DNA of 64,000 nucleotides, from the NCBI GenBank assembly GCA_047617105.1, contig JBLGCB010000002.1, positions 1-64,000 on the forward strand. The letters run 5' to 3'. The DNA is from JABSOG01 sp047617105 (GTDB lineage Bacteria; Pseudomonadota; Gammaproteobacteria; Enterobacterales; Alteromonadaceae). The translations under genes were made by a program, and so were the position numbers. Numbering within the stretch: the first letter of the stretch is position 1; each line of letters begins with the position of its first letter. A model generated the notes under the pieces. It was not told the origin of the DNA, searched no databases, and saw only the letters and a list, made by a program, of their open reading frames with translations. This document shows, one piece after another, positions 37,601 through 49,300 of this stretch.

Positions 37601-40600
37601 AACCATGGCGTTTTAGCTGAAAATCAGCACGACCAATAAAAGCCAGTTCACCGCCATTAAGCCACTTAACCCGGTCGCCGGTGCGATAAAGTCGACCATA
37701 TTGCGGATGTTCAATAAAATACTGCGCAGTCAGTTCAGGGTTAAAACGATAACCACGGCCGACAGTGGCACCGCCGATATATAGCTCGCCAATCGCCCCC
37801 TTGGGCACTCCTTGATGTTGGTTATCTAAAACATAAAAGTGGTTATGCATTAACGATTGACCAATTGGGGTGATGGCCTGTTGGCTAGCAGCAACGCTCG
37901 CATCAACACGATAACTCGATGACCATACGGTGGTTTCGGTCGGGCCATAAACATTGATTAAAGAGCGGCATTGTTGCCGTAACTGCTGTGCCAATGCCTG
38001 GTCTAACGCTTCTCCACCACAGATGGCATGAACTTGTTGCAGCGGTAATTCGCTGAGCATTCGCCAAGTCGCAGGCGTAGCCTGAATCAAGTCGACCCGA
38101 TGCTGTGAAATCAAGGCTGCCAGCAACTCACTGTCTCGTTGCGCCAGTTCATCGGCGATCACCACCGCACCACCACGCACCAATGGCAAACATAACTCTA
38201 ACCCAGCAATATCAAAGGTGATGGTGGTTAATGCCAACAAGCGGGTAAAGACCGGGGTCACCTGGCTAATGGCCTGTAAAAAGGCGGCAAAATTGCCGCG
38301 CTCAATATCCACCCCTTTGGGTTTTCCGGTCGACCCAGAAGTATACAGGGTGTACGCCAAAGCATTGGGCTGATAGGTTTGTGCAGGATTGCTTTTACTT
38401 AACTTTTGCAATTCAAGCTGAGCCAACGAATAAAGCGGCAAGCTTAACCCGCTGACCGCCGCTTTGGTTGATGCGTCACACAAGCATAAAACCGCTTGGG
38501 CATGACTGCTGATATCGGTTAAACGTTGTTGCGGATGGCTGGCATCGAGCGGCAAATACGCCGCCCCGGCTTTTTGAATCGCCAATAAAACCACCAGCAG
38601 CTGATAACCCCGAGCCAAACAAAACGCCACCAGCTGTTCATGACCAATGCCCTGGGCAATCAACCAATGGGCCAACTGATTGGCATCTTGATTGAGGGTG
38701 AGGTAACTGTATTCAATATCTCTGTCAACCACCGCCACCGCTTGGGGGCCATTAAACACTTGGCGCTCGAAGCGACAGATAAAATCATCGTGTTCAGTAA
38801 TATGGCTTGATTGGCTTGGCTGCTCAGCCTGCCCTTGCACCATAGAAGGCAGTTGTAAATTCGACAGCGTTTGTTGTTTGCCTTGCTCTAAACCTGATAG
38901 TAAATCTGACAGCAAAGCCTGATAATCGTTAAACAGTTGCGCGATGGTAGCTGCTGCAAACAAATCAGCGTCATATTCGATTTGTAATGCTAAGCTGCCA
39001 CAACCCTCACGGCGCATCAGGTTAAAACTCAGTTCAAATTTGGCGCTAACACTGGCTTCATCAATCGGGTTAAAACACAATCCTGGCACATCGATATTGC
39101 GCTGGTTCTGCTTGTCACTTTGATAATTAAACAACACCTGAAACACCGCCGGACGGGTCAAATCACGGGCTGGCTGTAACAACTCTAATAGCTGTTCTAC
39201 TGGCATTTGCTGATGGGCCAAATCATTTTGAATCTGTGTTGTGGTGTCTTTAAGCCATTGCTCAACGGTTTGATTGGGGTCGATGGTGGCTCGGTTGATC
39301 ACAGTATTGATAAATACCCCCACCATCTGCTGGGTGATAGCCTGTTCACGACCACTGACCGGGATACCGACAGCAAAATCCTTTTGCCCGCTATAGCGCC
39401 ATAACAGCAACTGAAATCCCGCCAATAACAGGCTGAACGGGGTGGCTTTTAAGGCTACGCCTGCTGATGAACCACAGTAACCCTCTAGCTCAGTGACAAT
39501 GGTTTCATCTAAGTAATACTCGCGAGTATTGCCGTTATCGCCCTTTGAGGTCGCTACATCGGCGGGTAAGGCCAGCGCATGAGGCATATTATCAAGCCGC
39601 TGCAACCAGTATTGTTGTAATTCGGCATCTGGCTGACTTTGACCCGATGCCGCCCAATCGAGATAACTGCGGGTCACTGCCGTCGGTAAGTTGTTACCAC
39701 CTTGATAATGCTGATATAAGGCGACAAAATCTTGCACCAGTAAACCCATCGACCAGCCATCGGTGGCGATATGATGGATATTAAATAACAGCTGGTAGTG
39801 CTGCTCGCCATCGGTGGGTAACAATGGCAATAAATCAATCGCCATCACTTTGCCTGTGGTCAAATCAAATACTTTGTCGGCACTTAATTGCTGGTGTGAA
39901 GCATGAATGGTCAACGGCTGATAGCTATTGACCAGTTGCTGACGGGGCTGTCCATCTTCATCAACCATATAACGCACCCGCAACATATGATGGCGTTCCA
40001 CCAACGCCTGACAGGCCAGTTTTAATGCGCCAAAATTGATGGTTCCTGTCACCTCAAACCGAGCAGGTAAATTGTAGCTGGTGCTTTGCGGCTCAAGCTG
40101 CTGAATAAACCAGATGCGTTGCTGCGCCAGTGATAAGGGTTGTGGCCGTTTGTAATCGACCTTTTGTTCATTGACGACTGAGGCAACCGTTGTAATGGTC
40201 GCGGCAATCGCGGCCAAAGTGCGATGATTGACCACATCCAGCGGTTTGAGTTTTAACCCTTGTTGCGAGGCCAAACCAATCATTTGCAGACTCATAATCG
40301 AATCACCACCGAAGGCGAAAAAGTCATCATTTGCGCTGATTTGTTCAGTCTTTAACAGTTTTTGCCAGATAAGCGCCAGCTTTTGCTCGGTTGGGTTTAA
40401 TGCTCTGCTGCATTCAACAGATTGTTGCTGCTCGGGCAAAGGTAAGGCATGACGGTCGATTTTACCATTGCCATTTAACGGCAGTTGGTCCAGCGTCAGC
40501 CAATGATCCGGTAACATATAATCTGGCAAACATTGACTGATTCTGTGCTGAACGCCGCTTAAATTGAAGCTTGAGGCAGGTTGTAGCCAGGCAATCAGCT

Positions 40601-43352
40601 GATCTTTGTTATCCACTGGCTTTAGCAATACTATCGCATTATCAACCTCAGGCTGAGCGTTGAGCCAACCGCTGATTTCACCCAGTTCGATACGATATCC
40701 CCGACGTTTGATTTGATCATCTGCCCGGCCGATATAATCCAGCGTGCCATGACGGTTAATTCTCGCCAAATCACCCGTTCGGTAATAGTTGCCTGAACCC
40801 TGTGCCAATTGCGGCCCAGATACGCATAATTCAGCCACCACACCACGAGGCACAATCTGTTGCTGATGATCACGCAAGGTAATTTGGTTACCCGGCAATG
40901 GCAAACCTAAGCTCGCCACCGGACTAAATTCAAAAAAGGCTTGCTCTAATTTGGCGGTGGTAATGCCCACCGTGGCCTCAGTCGGACCATAATGATTGAT
41001 GATATTCAGCCCTGGTGCCAGCTGACGAATTTTATGATAAACATCCGCAGACAAGCCTTCGCCGCCCAAAAACAAACTGTGTTTCGGTAACATCAGCTGT
41101 GGGTTTTTAACACTCAGTAAGGCATTCAGATGCGACGGAGTTATTTTCAAGCAATCTGCCGGATGCTGGGCCAAAAACGCCGCTAAACCAGCAGGATCGA
41201 AGGTCAATTCAGCCGCTGGCAATAACACACATTGACCTTGGTATAACGCGCCCAACACTGCGGTTAACCCCAAATCTGCGGCCACCGTGGCAATGGTTAA
41301 CCAACGGCTGTTGGCGGGTTGTGGGTGCTGTTGGCTTAAGGCCGCGGCATAATGGCTTACGGCACGGTGACTGATCAGCACCGCTTTCGGTTTTCCGCTC
41401 GAGCCTGAGGTGTAAATCATATAAGCGGTATCGTCGAAGTTTACTTTCTCTGTCTTATGCTCTGAGTCTACGCCAGTTAAATCCATGGTTTCACTACTGA
41501 TAATCAGCTTTGCTTGGGCATCAACAATCTGGCCATTTAACCGTTCAATAGGCTGGCGGGGGTCTAACATCAGGCAAATCGCGCCCATCCGCCAGCAGGC
41601 CAACATCGCAGCAATTTGTAATGGCTGGCGGGTCATCACCAAAGCCACCACTTGGCCTTTTTTAATGCCCTGGTGTTGTAACCATGACACCGCTTGCCCG
41701 ACTTGTTGATTAAGGGTCTGATAAGTGACGCTATTATCACCATCGAAAAGCGCTATATCGGTCGGTTTATGATTGGCTACTTTAGCATTAAGCAACATCG
41801 GCTGATGATCCAATAGCGGAGCATCGAGAATGCTTAAGCCAGAATCAAATTTCAGTTGATCAAAACGAAGCTCTGGGTTATCCAGCGTGGTTTCGATGAT
41901 AAATTGCAGCTGGTCTAATAATCCGCTGATGGTTTGCGAGTCAAACAGTTCGCTGGCATATTCTAAATCGAGCACAATCTGCTGCCTGCCCTGCTCAGAA
42001 CGGTTCTCGCTAACGCGCATCGACAAATCAAAACGGGCAGTATTTTGCTCCGGCGTGACCACTTTTCCTTCGCTCTTACCTTCACTCTTACCTTCAGCCC
42101 CTGACAACATAATAGTGTCATCACTTTGCATACCAACATGAATAAACATCACTTGGAAAATCGCGCTATGGGTCTCATCTCGCTCGATATTGAGCAATTC
42201 GCTAAATTTTTCAAATGGGTAATCTTGGTGGTCAAACGCCTCGCCCGTGATTTTTTGACAGCGAACCAGCGACTGATGAAAACTCGGATTGGCCGCCAAT
42301 GAATGACGTAACACTAGGGTATTTAACAGCGGCCCCACCAACGCGGCTAACTCCGCCCGTTTACGATTGGCAATAGAGCACCCAAAACAAAAATCCGTCT
42401 GACCACTGTATTTGGCCAACAGCCAAGCAAAAGCGGTTTGCAGATGAATATATAAGGTATTGCCCGCACTGGCGACTTGCGCCCGTAACCGCTCACTGAG
42501 TTCAACATTAAGCACCAATTGCTGCACATCACCGTCAAAAGAGCGCTGTTTTAGCGCGGTTTTTTGAAAATCTTGCGGCAACTTAAGCGGTGCTGGCAAG
42601 TCGGCCAGTTGTTGCTGCCAATAGCTTTGCTGGCGAATAAAATCATCACTTTGCAACCACTGTTGTTGCCACAGCGCATAATCTTGATATTGAATCTCTA
42701 GCGGTGCCAATTGCAGTGGTTTATGCTCACTGGCCGCTTGGTAGAAAAAAGCCAATTCTTGATTAAACTGCGCCATTGACCATGCATCAAAAGCGACATG
42801 ATGAATGGTGAAAAACAATCGATAACCCGACGCTTCGGCAAATATTTGCAACCGAAAAGGCGGTTCGCAGGTCAAGTCAAACCGCTGTTCGAGTTGGTGA
42901 TTAAACTGTTGTTGGCTCCAGTCTTCGACCGTCTGCCCCTCAAGCAACGACAGGGTCTGTGGTTGGGTGTTTACTAACACTTGATCCAGTGGTTGAATAA
43001 ACCAATGGCCCTGTTCATCTTGGTTAAAGCAGCTACGTAATACCTGGTGGCGTTTAAGCAAGGCATTCACCGCTTGTTGCAGTGCCACTAAATCTAAAGC
43101 ACGGTCAAACGCCAGCACCGAACACAGGTTATACAATGCCCGTTTGCTAAACTGTTCGGCCAGCAAAAATCGTTGCTGTGCCAGCGACAGCGGATATCGC
43201 TGCTGGCTATTGCTAGCCGTTATCGGCAATTGCCAACTGTTAATGCCCTGCTCAGCCAGTTTCTGGCGAAATACCAACTGTTTATCAGGGCTTAACAGGG
43301 CCAGCCGTTTGGCAACCTGAGCATAATCCGGTTTGTTTGCAGTTTGGTTCAT
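34647..43352 (-). CDS. NRPS with fused beta-hydroxylase: C-A(Asp)-T-C-A(Gly)-T-C-TauD-like
   Basis: 2,901 aa. C1: HHVAFDAWS (~188). A1: pocket D-L-T-K-F-G-H-V-G, read as Asp; IYTSGSSGKPKAV (~645), NHYGPTEATVG (~790). T1: FGGDSIMS (~1020). C2: HHIATDGWS (~1198). A2: pocket D-I-L-Q-I-G-V-V-W, the glycine pattern; YTSGSTGKPKGV (~1670). T2: LGGHSLLA (~2046). C3: HHIASDEWS (~2230), apparently catalytically intact. A Lys/Ala-rich linker (~2540-2560) leads to a non-heme Fe(II)/2-oxoglutarate oxygenase (~2570-2890) with H2665-N-E2667 and H2860 as metal ligands. Fused C-terminal hydroxylases of this kind define the IbetaH-Asp subtype of beta-hydroxyaspartate siderophore synthetases. It starts 3 bp after the previous stop. 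Confidence 0.92.
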   Translation of the reverse strand: MNQTANKPDYAQVAKRLALLSPDKQLVFRQKLAEQGINSWQLPITASNSQQRYPLSLAQQRFLLAEQFSKRALYNLCSVLAFDRALDLVALQQAVNALLKRHQVLRSCFNQDEQGHWFIQPLDQVLVNTQPQTLSLLEGQTVEDWSQQQFNHQLEQRFDLTCEPPFRLQIFAEASGYRLFFTIHHVAFDAWSMAQFNQELAFFYQAASEHKPLQLAPLEIQYQDYALWQQQWLQSDDFIRQQSYWQQQLADLPAPLKLPQDFQKTALKQRSFDGDVQQLVLNVELSERLRAQVASAGNTLYIHLQTAFAWLLAKYSGQTDFCFGCSIANRKRAELAALVGPLLNTLVLRHSLAANPSFHQSLVRCQKITGEAFDHQDYPFEKFSELLNIERDETHSAIFQVMFIHVGMQSDDTIMLSGAEGKSEGKSEGKVVTPEQNTARFDLSMRVSENRSEQGRQQIVLDLEYASELFDSQTISGLLDQLQFIIETTLDNPELRFDQLKFDSGLSILDAPLLDHQPMLLNAKVANHKPTDIALFDGDNSVTYQTLNQQVGQAVSWLQHQGIKKGQVVALVMTRQPLQIAAMLACWRMGAICLMLDPRQPIERLNGQIVDAQAKLIISSETMDLTGVDSEHKTEKVNFDDTAYMIYTSGSSGKPKAVLISHRAVSHYAAALSQQHPQPANSRWLTIATVAADLGLTAVLGALYQGQCVLLPAAELTFDPAGLAAFLAQHPADCLKITPSHLNALLSVKNPQLMLPKHSLFLGGEGLSADVYHKIRQLAPGLNIINHYGPTEATVGITTAKLEQAFFEFSPVASLGLPLPGNQITLRDHQQQIVPRGVVAELCVSGPQLAQGSGNYYRTGDLARINRHGTLDYIGRADDQIKRRGYRIELGEISGWLNAQPEVDNAIVLLKPVDNKDQLIAWLQPASSFNLSGVQHRISQCLPDYMLPDHWLTLDQLPLNGNGKIDRHALPLPEQQQSVECSRALNPTEQKLALIWQKLLKTEQISANDDFFAFGGDSIMSLQMIGLASQQGLKLKPLDVVNHRTLAAIAATITTVASVVNEQKVDYKRPQPLSLAQQRIWFIQQLEPQSTSYNLPARFEVTGTINFGALKLACQALVERHHMLRVRYMVDEDGQPRQQLVNSYQPLTIHASHQQLSADKVFDLTTGKVMAIDLLPLLPTDGEQHYQLLFNIHHIATDGWSMGLLVQDFVALYQHYQGGNNLPTAVTRSYLDWAASGQSQPDAELQQYWLQRLDNMPHALALPADVATSKGDNGNTREYYLDETIVTELEGYCGSSAGVALKATPFSLLLAGFQLLLWRYSGQKDFAVGIPVSGREQAITQQMVGVFINTVINRATIDPNQTVEQWLKDTTTQIQNDLAHQQMPVEQLLELLQPARDLTRPAVFQVLFNYQSDKQNQRNIDVPGLCFNPIDEASVSAKFELSFNLMRREGCGSLALQIEYDADLFAAATIAQLFNDYQALLSDLLSGLEQGKQQTLSNLQLPSMVQGQAEQPSQSSHITEHDDFICRFERQVFNGPQAVAVVDRDIEYSYLTLNQDANQLAHWLIAQGIGHEQLVAFCLARGYQLLVVLLAIQKAGAAYLPLDASHPQQRLTDISSHAQAVLCLCDASTKAAVSGLSLPLYSLAQLELQKLSKSNPAQTYQPNALAYTLYTSGSTGKPKGVDIERGNFAAFLQAISQVTPVFTRLLALTTITFDIAGLELCLPLVRGGAVVIADELAQRDSELLAALISQHRVDLIQATPATWRMLSELPLQQVHAICGGEALDQALAQQLRQQCRSLINVYGPTETTVWSSSYRVDASVAASQQAITPIGQSLMHNHFYVLDNQHQGVPKGAIGELYIGGATVGRGYRFNPELTAQYFIEHPQYGRLYRTGDRVKWLNGGELAFIGRADFQLKRHGFRIEPGDIETRLLQYPDISEAVVVLNDHHLTAFFVASTVVDSASLNHSLAQHLPSYMLPERYQPLKVLPLNSNGKVDRRALSQLEVKVQTTTSSITTLKTAKEQQLADIWQSLLKVEQLNPSDNFFLLGGHSLLAAQLKARLNKAGFNLPLKALFEHPQLSAQAKLLTVSQYQPMVHITDRQQDLPLSDGQNRLWFMQQLNPQDSSFNMQTVVRIEGDLQLDALEQALLAVTRHHAILQVTYHQVNGSAVQRFNPDLQVPLMVSDILPSQLTQLLDTAANKTFDLTTQAPLKVYLYSINNQQHYCQLVQHHIASDEWSMTLLLNQLMLAYQQAVDGKAITLPPHQVDYLDYAHWQNSPLVKAEQQAGIDFWRQKLAALPTQQRLPFDHQREASQRQGDAVSFTLSATLSQQLKTLATQQQCSLFMLLISAYSALIHQQTRANSRNEDIVIGTDVANRAHLQTEDMLGFFVNLIPLRMQLTPTLRFSDHLQNVRQNCLDSFDHQSVPFEQIVETVNPERITGVHPLVQVLFVMGVSTGVKAESDNVAQPKDLTLTAVDTEQQHSKFDMALFCDDSSDELLFNWVFNSQLFNKTTIENFSQQLTHLLEQLVDKPQTPLNAFASKAKAKTKTSAKKSKLGKLKKAGSAAPVSAAPLNADKPFPLLVQCHSQALDALSWAQQNQQQIMRWLETHGGIVFRGFNLPTEFEFEQFCVAIYPQLYGQYGDLPKNELGSKIYQSTPYPQDQMIMFHNESSHQHRWPRRQWFYCRQPAASGGATPIVDCREMVRRLPTAMRQKLEQKQLCYIRNFTDLDVSWQHFFKTQSRSEVEALCQQNNIQWRWYGKDNLNLHISQRCPAIITHPVTGEKSFFNQIQLHHASFLEAEVVQHLLATGGTDNLPRNVCYGDLSPIEPLVIDTISELYESCAVRFEWQKSDVVMLDNMLAAHARDPFSGERKIAVAMGDIYQPGKTATSPPIKLEQLSKECVS
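42067..42096 (-). repeat. Short in-frame repeat in the first C-A linker of the hydroxylase NRPS
   Basis: A 12-bp unit CCTTC(G/A)CTCTTA occurs twice plus a partial third copy, encoding EGKSEGKSEGK within the condensation domain's C-terminal loop region. It looks like slippage expansion. Confidence 0.7.
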
Positions 43353-43355
43353 GAT

Positions 43356-46300
43356 CTAATCCTCGAATTCGCTGAGCAACTGGTCCATAAAGTCCAGCGT
43401 GTCATCTTTAACAGCGTTAGCTGCTATTTGTAGTGAAATATTGGCTATCGTCGGCGATTGAAATAAACTTTGTAACGATAGTGATAACCCAAAGCGGCTT
43501 TCAATCAGGCTAATCAGCTGCATCGCCAATAGTGATTGGCCGCCCAGTGCAAAGAAGTTACTGTTAATGCTGATATCATTTGCATTTATGCCCAGCAAGT
43601 CAGCCCAAATCTGGGCCAACAGCTGCTGCGCCTCGGTAGACGGGGCAATAAAATCTGTCTTAACACTGGAAAATGTCGCTATAGGTAACGCTTTACGGTC
43701 GATTTTGCCATTGCTATTGAGTGGCCATTGTTCAACAAAGATAAAGATTGATGGCACCATATAACTAGGCAAATGGGCACTCAAATGGGCTTTAAGTTCT
43801 GATTCACTGGTTTTATCAGCAATCACATAAGCCACCAGATGTTGATCGCCTTTGTGATCACTTTGCGCACAGACCTGAGCGCCGTTAATGGCCGGATGTG
43901 ATGTCAATTGGCTTTCAATCTCGCCCAGTTCGATGCGTAATCCACGAATTTTCACCTGATGGTCAATTCGACCCAGGTAAAGCAAATTGCCATCGGCTTG
44001 ATAACGGACCAAATCGCCGGTTTTATACAATCGCTGGCTATTAATCTGCGAAAATGGGTTATCGATAAAACATTGTGCGGTCAGCTCAGCTTGATTGAGA
44101 TAACCCAACGCCAAGCCAACCCCACCAATATACAATTCGCCACTGGCACCAAATGGCACCAATTGTTGCTGCTGATCCAATACCAGCAACTGGGTATTAT
44201 CAATGGGTTTACCGATAGGCACGGTGTGATGTTCAGCAGCACAGGGCCAAAAACTGACATCAATGGCCGCCTCGGTCGGTCCGTAGAGGTTATGTAATTT
44301 GGCTTTGCTATTAGCGAAAAACGTTTGCTGAATATCGTTGGTTAATGCTTCCCCACTACAAAATACCTGTTTAACCGCCGAACCCTGTAACCAATGGCCC
44401 GAATGCTTAGAATTGAGCATTTGCGCCAGCATCGAAGGCACAAAATGCAATGTAGTGATCTGCTGTTGCTTGATAACCTCAGCCAGATAAGCCGGGTCTT
44501 TATGCCCTTGCGGTTTGGCGATTACTAGGGTCGCACCAGTCACCAGTGGCCAAACAAATTCCCATACCGAAACATCAAAGCTGTACGGTGTTTTTTGCAA
44601 TACTCTGTCGTTGTCGGTCAATGGATATTGCTTTTGCATCCAGTGAATTCGATTGACCAAACCTTGATGGCTGCACACCACCCCTTTTGGTGCGCCGGTA
44701 GAACCTGAGGTATAGATCAAATACGCTGGTGCCTGAGGTGAGAGAGGTGAGAGAGGTGAGAGGGGTGAGAGGGGTGAGAGGGGTGAGAAAGGTGAGAGGG
44801 ATGATTGCACTGGCCTAAGAGCCGCTGTTGACGGTGCTTGATCTAAACACTGACGCACCAACTGCTCGGTGAGCACCATCATTGGCTGGCTGTCGGCCAG
44901 TATGGTATCGATTCTCGAAGTTGGTAATTCAGGGTCAATCGGCAGATAAGCCGCGCCAGATTTAAGCACCGCCCAAATTGCAATCACCATTTCTATTGAA
45001 CGCTGCATATGCAAAGCGACAAACCCACCTTGTTGCCCCTGTTGCATCCCCTGTTGCATCACCTGTTGTTTCCCCTGTTGCAGCAAATAGTCAGCCAATT
45101 GATTGGCCTGCTGATCAAGCGCTCGATAACTTAAGCGCTGCTCACCAAAGACCAAGGCACAGTGATCACCAGATAGCGCCACTTGTGCTTCAAATAACTG
45201 ATGTATGCATTGATCATGGGGGTAATCGGCGTCAGTTTGGTTGAGTTCGAATATCTGCTGTTGTTCTGACAACGGTAATACAGAGCCTAGTACAGAACTG
45301 GGTTGGCTGGACTCACTCAGCAAGTTCGACAATGCGGTTTCAAAGTAAGCGCAGATGCGCCGAGCGCTATATGGCTGCTCGACCTGAACATTGATCACAA
45401 AGTCATCACCATAATCATCCACCGATATGGTCAATGGATAGTTAGTCCGCTCTTTAGTGCCAATAAACTTTAACCCGGCCAGTGGATTGTGCTCGTCCAA
45501 CGGTGGCGCTTTTTGGCTATGGCGATAGTTGATGATGGCGCTAAATAAAGGCAGTTCAGCGGCAATGCCACTGCAACTTTGCGCCAGGGCCAATGACACT
45601 TGTTCAAAGGGCACTAAATCCAATAATGATTGATTGACCTGGGTCACCAAGCCACTGGAATTAGAGCTCAGGTTACAGTCCAGCTTCACCCGCAGCGGTA
45701 AGGTATTAATAAACATACCCATCGAACCCTGTTCACCCCCTTGTAACCGACCTGACATCACGGTGCCAAAGACCACATCATTTGAAGCCCCTGAACAGGC
45801 AGCAATCACCATCGCCATCGCACTGTGGAACAATGCCGCCGGAGTGAGTTTTAATTGCTTGGCTCGCTGGCGTATTTGCAGGCTTAGCGCAGTTGGCAAT
45901 TGCTGTTCTTGCTCATCAATCGAGCCACCCTGGTTTTGAACATTAGTAAGATTAAAGGGCAAGGTCGGTTGTTCGATATCACCGAGCAACTGACTGAAAT
46001 ACGCGGTGGCATCCTGCGTTTGCAGCTGCTGTTGATGATGGCTATGGGCGACAAATTCTCGATATTGCACCGGGGCAGCCAGTTGTTCGACATTGCCGGC
46101 AAAAATCAGCGCCAACTCTTGTTGAATAATGGCTAACCCGACATGATCAGACACCACGTGGTGTTCTAATAAACCAATCATATATTCGTCATTCACCCGA
46201 TGATGGGCCACGGTTAAGCCAATCAGCGGTGCCTTTTCGATATTTATGGTCATATCAGCACAATGGCGCTGCATTTGGGCCAAATGGTCCTGACTGTCAT

Positions 46301-49300
46301 CAAACTCCCTGTCATCAAATTCACTGTCATCAAACTCAACCATGGTCACAGGCAAGGTCACCTCTCGATAAACCACCTGCACCGGTTGGGTGCGATGACG
46401 CCATAATATCGCTGTTCGCAACACATCATGGCGTTTTATCACCTGTTGCAGGCCATCAATAAATAACGCATAAGCCTCACTGCCCTGAATCCGTAAGAAA
46501 GCTGGCATCACATAAGGGTCGTTGTCAGGGTCAATCATATGGTGAAACAAAATCCCCTGCTGTAGCGAGGCCAATGGATAGATATCTTCAATATTGGCCG
46601 CACCACCGGGTACTTTGGCGACGATCGAGGCAATGTCATCACTATTGAGCGTGACCATACTGAGCATATCTGGGGTGATATGGGTGCAATCTGCGGGGAT
46701 ACCATTGGCGGGCGCGCTAAACCTTGCCACCGTGCTATTTTTGAGCAACAAAGCCAGTGATTTTAAGTCCGGGTTGGCAAATATCTCGGTGGCCGATAGG
46801 CTGATATTTTGCTGTTGCAAGGTGGTGATCATCTGCATCACCAACAGTGAATGACCACCGAGTTGAAAGAAGTTGTCGTCACGACTCACGTTTTCGACAT
46901 CGAGCACTTCTTGCCATACCAATGCCAACTGTTTTTCGGCCTTTGTCTTGGGTGGCTGGCTTTGCGGTGGTAGGCTCAGTGGTGGAAGGCTTAGTTTTGG
47001 CAGGCTTAGCTTTGGCAACGCTTGAACCGCGACTGCTGGTAAACCCTGATCGGCACAATGATCATCAGTTAATACATGGCTAGACCCATCCGCTTCAAGC
47101 AGCAGCTGTAAAGCATTGAGCATATCGTCAATCACTTGTTTTGCTGGTATTTGCTGATCAATTTCAGCGGTGATGGCGAAACCTGCGCTAGCGCCATAAT
47201 CATCCACAGACAAGGTAAATGGGTAGTTACTCGGCTCCGCCACTTCAACCAATTTAATGCCATTTAAAGCGTGGTCGTTAGCGGGGGATGAATGGCGATA
47301 ATTTAACAGCGCACTAAACAAACCCTGTTCTGTCGGCAACTGAGCACATTGTTTTGCCATCGCCAATGAGCATTGTTCATGGGGGATCAGCGCTTGCAAA
47401 TTTTGCTGCATCAGCCGCAATAACTGATCAGCGGTGAGCTGATAAAGGTTAATTCTCAGCGGTAAGGTATTAATAAACAAACCCAACATGGCATCGAGAT
47501 TGTCAATATTTTGCAACCGTCCAGACATCACCGTGCCAAACACGATATCACTGCGACCACTGGCCTGCGCCACCACCAGCGACCATGCGCCATGAAATAA
47601 TACCGCAGGTGACATACCATATTGCTTGGCAGTATCACGTATCTGCTGTGAAAGGGGGTTATCGAGGGTGTGTTTATGCTGTGCTAGCTGACCACCAACG
47701 TTTAGATCGTAGGGCAGTGTTGCAGTATTCATACCAGCCAACTGCTGAGTAAAATAGGCCATCGATTCAGCCTGACTGCTGCTGTGTTGAGCTGTGCCTG
47801 TAAAAGCTGCAACAAAGTTGCGGTAAGGCACCGATGGATTTAAGTTCAATTCATCACCAGCAACAAAAGCGGCTAATTCTTTGATAATAATATCAACACT
47901 GACATGATCTGAAATAATATGGTGCTCTAAAAACAGCACCGCATGACGGTCGGTTTTGGGGTCTTTGGCCACCTGAACTTGCAATAACGGTGCTTGTTGT
48001 AAGTCGATGCTGAAGTTTCTGCCTCCTTGTGAAGAGAGTTGATGCTGGCGCATCAGTTCGACAATATCGTCATTGCCTGCCAACTCTAACCAAGTCAGCG
48101 ATAATGGTGCTTGGCGACTGATCACCTGAACTGGCTTTTTCAGTTTACGCCAAACAATCCGGGTTCTTAACACATCATGACGGTTAATCAGCCACTGCAA
48201 GCCTTCAACCAGACGATTGAAAATATTTTCATTGGCCACATCCAACAAAGCACTCACCACATAAGGGTCATTGTCGGGGTCAATCATATGGTGAAACAAA
48301 ATGCCTTGTTGCAGCGGTGCCAGCGGGTAAATATCTTGGATATTGTCAGCACAACCCAGCTGGTCTATCTCACTTTGGCTCAGTTCAATCAGCGGCAACA
48401 TTTCTGGGGTGATGGCCTGACAATCATCGGGGATTTTATTGGCTGGAACAGCCGCAGATACCAACGCGGTGGATGCAACAATGGCCGCGGCCAAACCCGC
48501 AGGCGTCGGGGTTTTAAACAGTTGCGCCGCCTCAATCACCAGCTCGCGTTTACGCAACGCAGACAATAGCTGAACCACCAATAATGAGTGACCGCCGAGG
48601 GTGAAAAAGTTATCGTCAATACCAACATGATTAATATCAAGCAGCTGTTGCCACACTTCACATAGGGTGGCTTCTAGTTCGTTGGTAGGCGCTTGTGGTT
48701 TAATAAGCCGCTGACTTTGCGGTGCCGGTAAGGCCTTTTTATCAATTTTACCATTGGCGGTTAATGGCAAACGCTCCAGCGCAATAAAGACCGATGGCAG
48801 CATATAATCAGCCAAACTGACGGCCAGTTGCTGACGTAATGTTGTAGTGTCTATATCGTTGTTGGAGGTGTTGTTGGCGGTAAAATACGCCGCCAGCGCT
48901 TTATCGCCATTGGCTTTTTTATAGACAGTGACCAGGGCTTGTTTGACCCCTTCACATTGTTGTAATACCGCTTCGATTTCGGCTAATTCAACCCTGAACC
49001 CGCGAATTTTCACCTGATCATCAATACGACCGACAAACTCCAATTGTCCATCAACGCCCCAGCGCACCAAATCGCCACTACGATATAACAAACCTGGACC
49101 AAAAGGAGATGGCACAAACCGTTCAGCGGTGAGTTCTGGCTGATTTAAATAACCCCGAGCGACGCTGTCACCACCGATAAATAGTTCACCGAGGGCATTA
49201 AATGGCAGTTGATTGTGCTTGGCATCTAACACATACAGTTGAGTGTTGATATTTGCTTCACCGATGGGGATTTCGCCGCTGGCGCTAAACGACTGATGCA

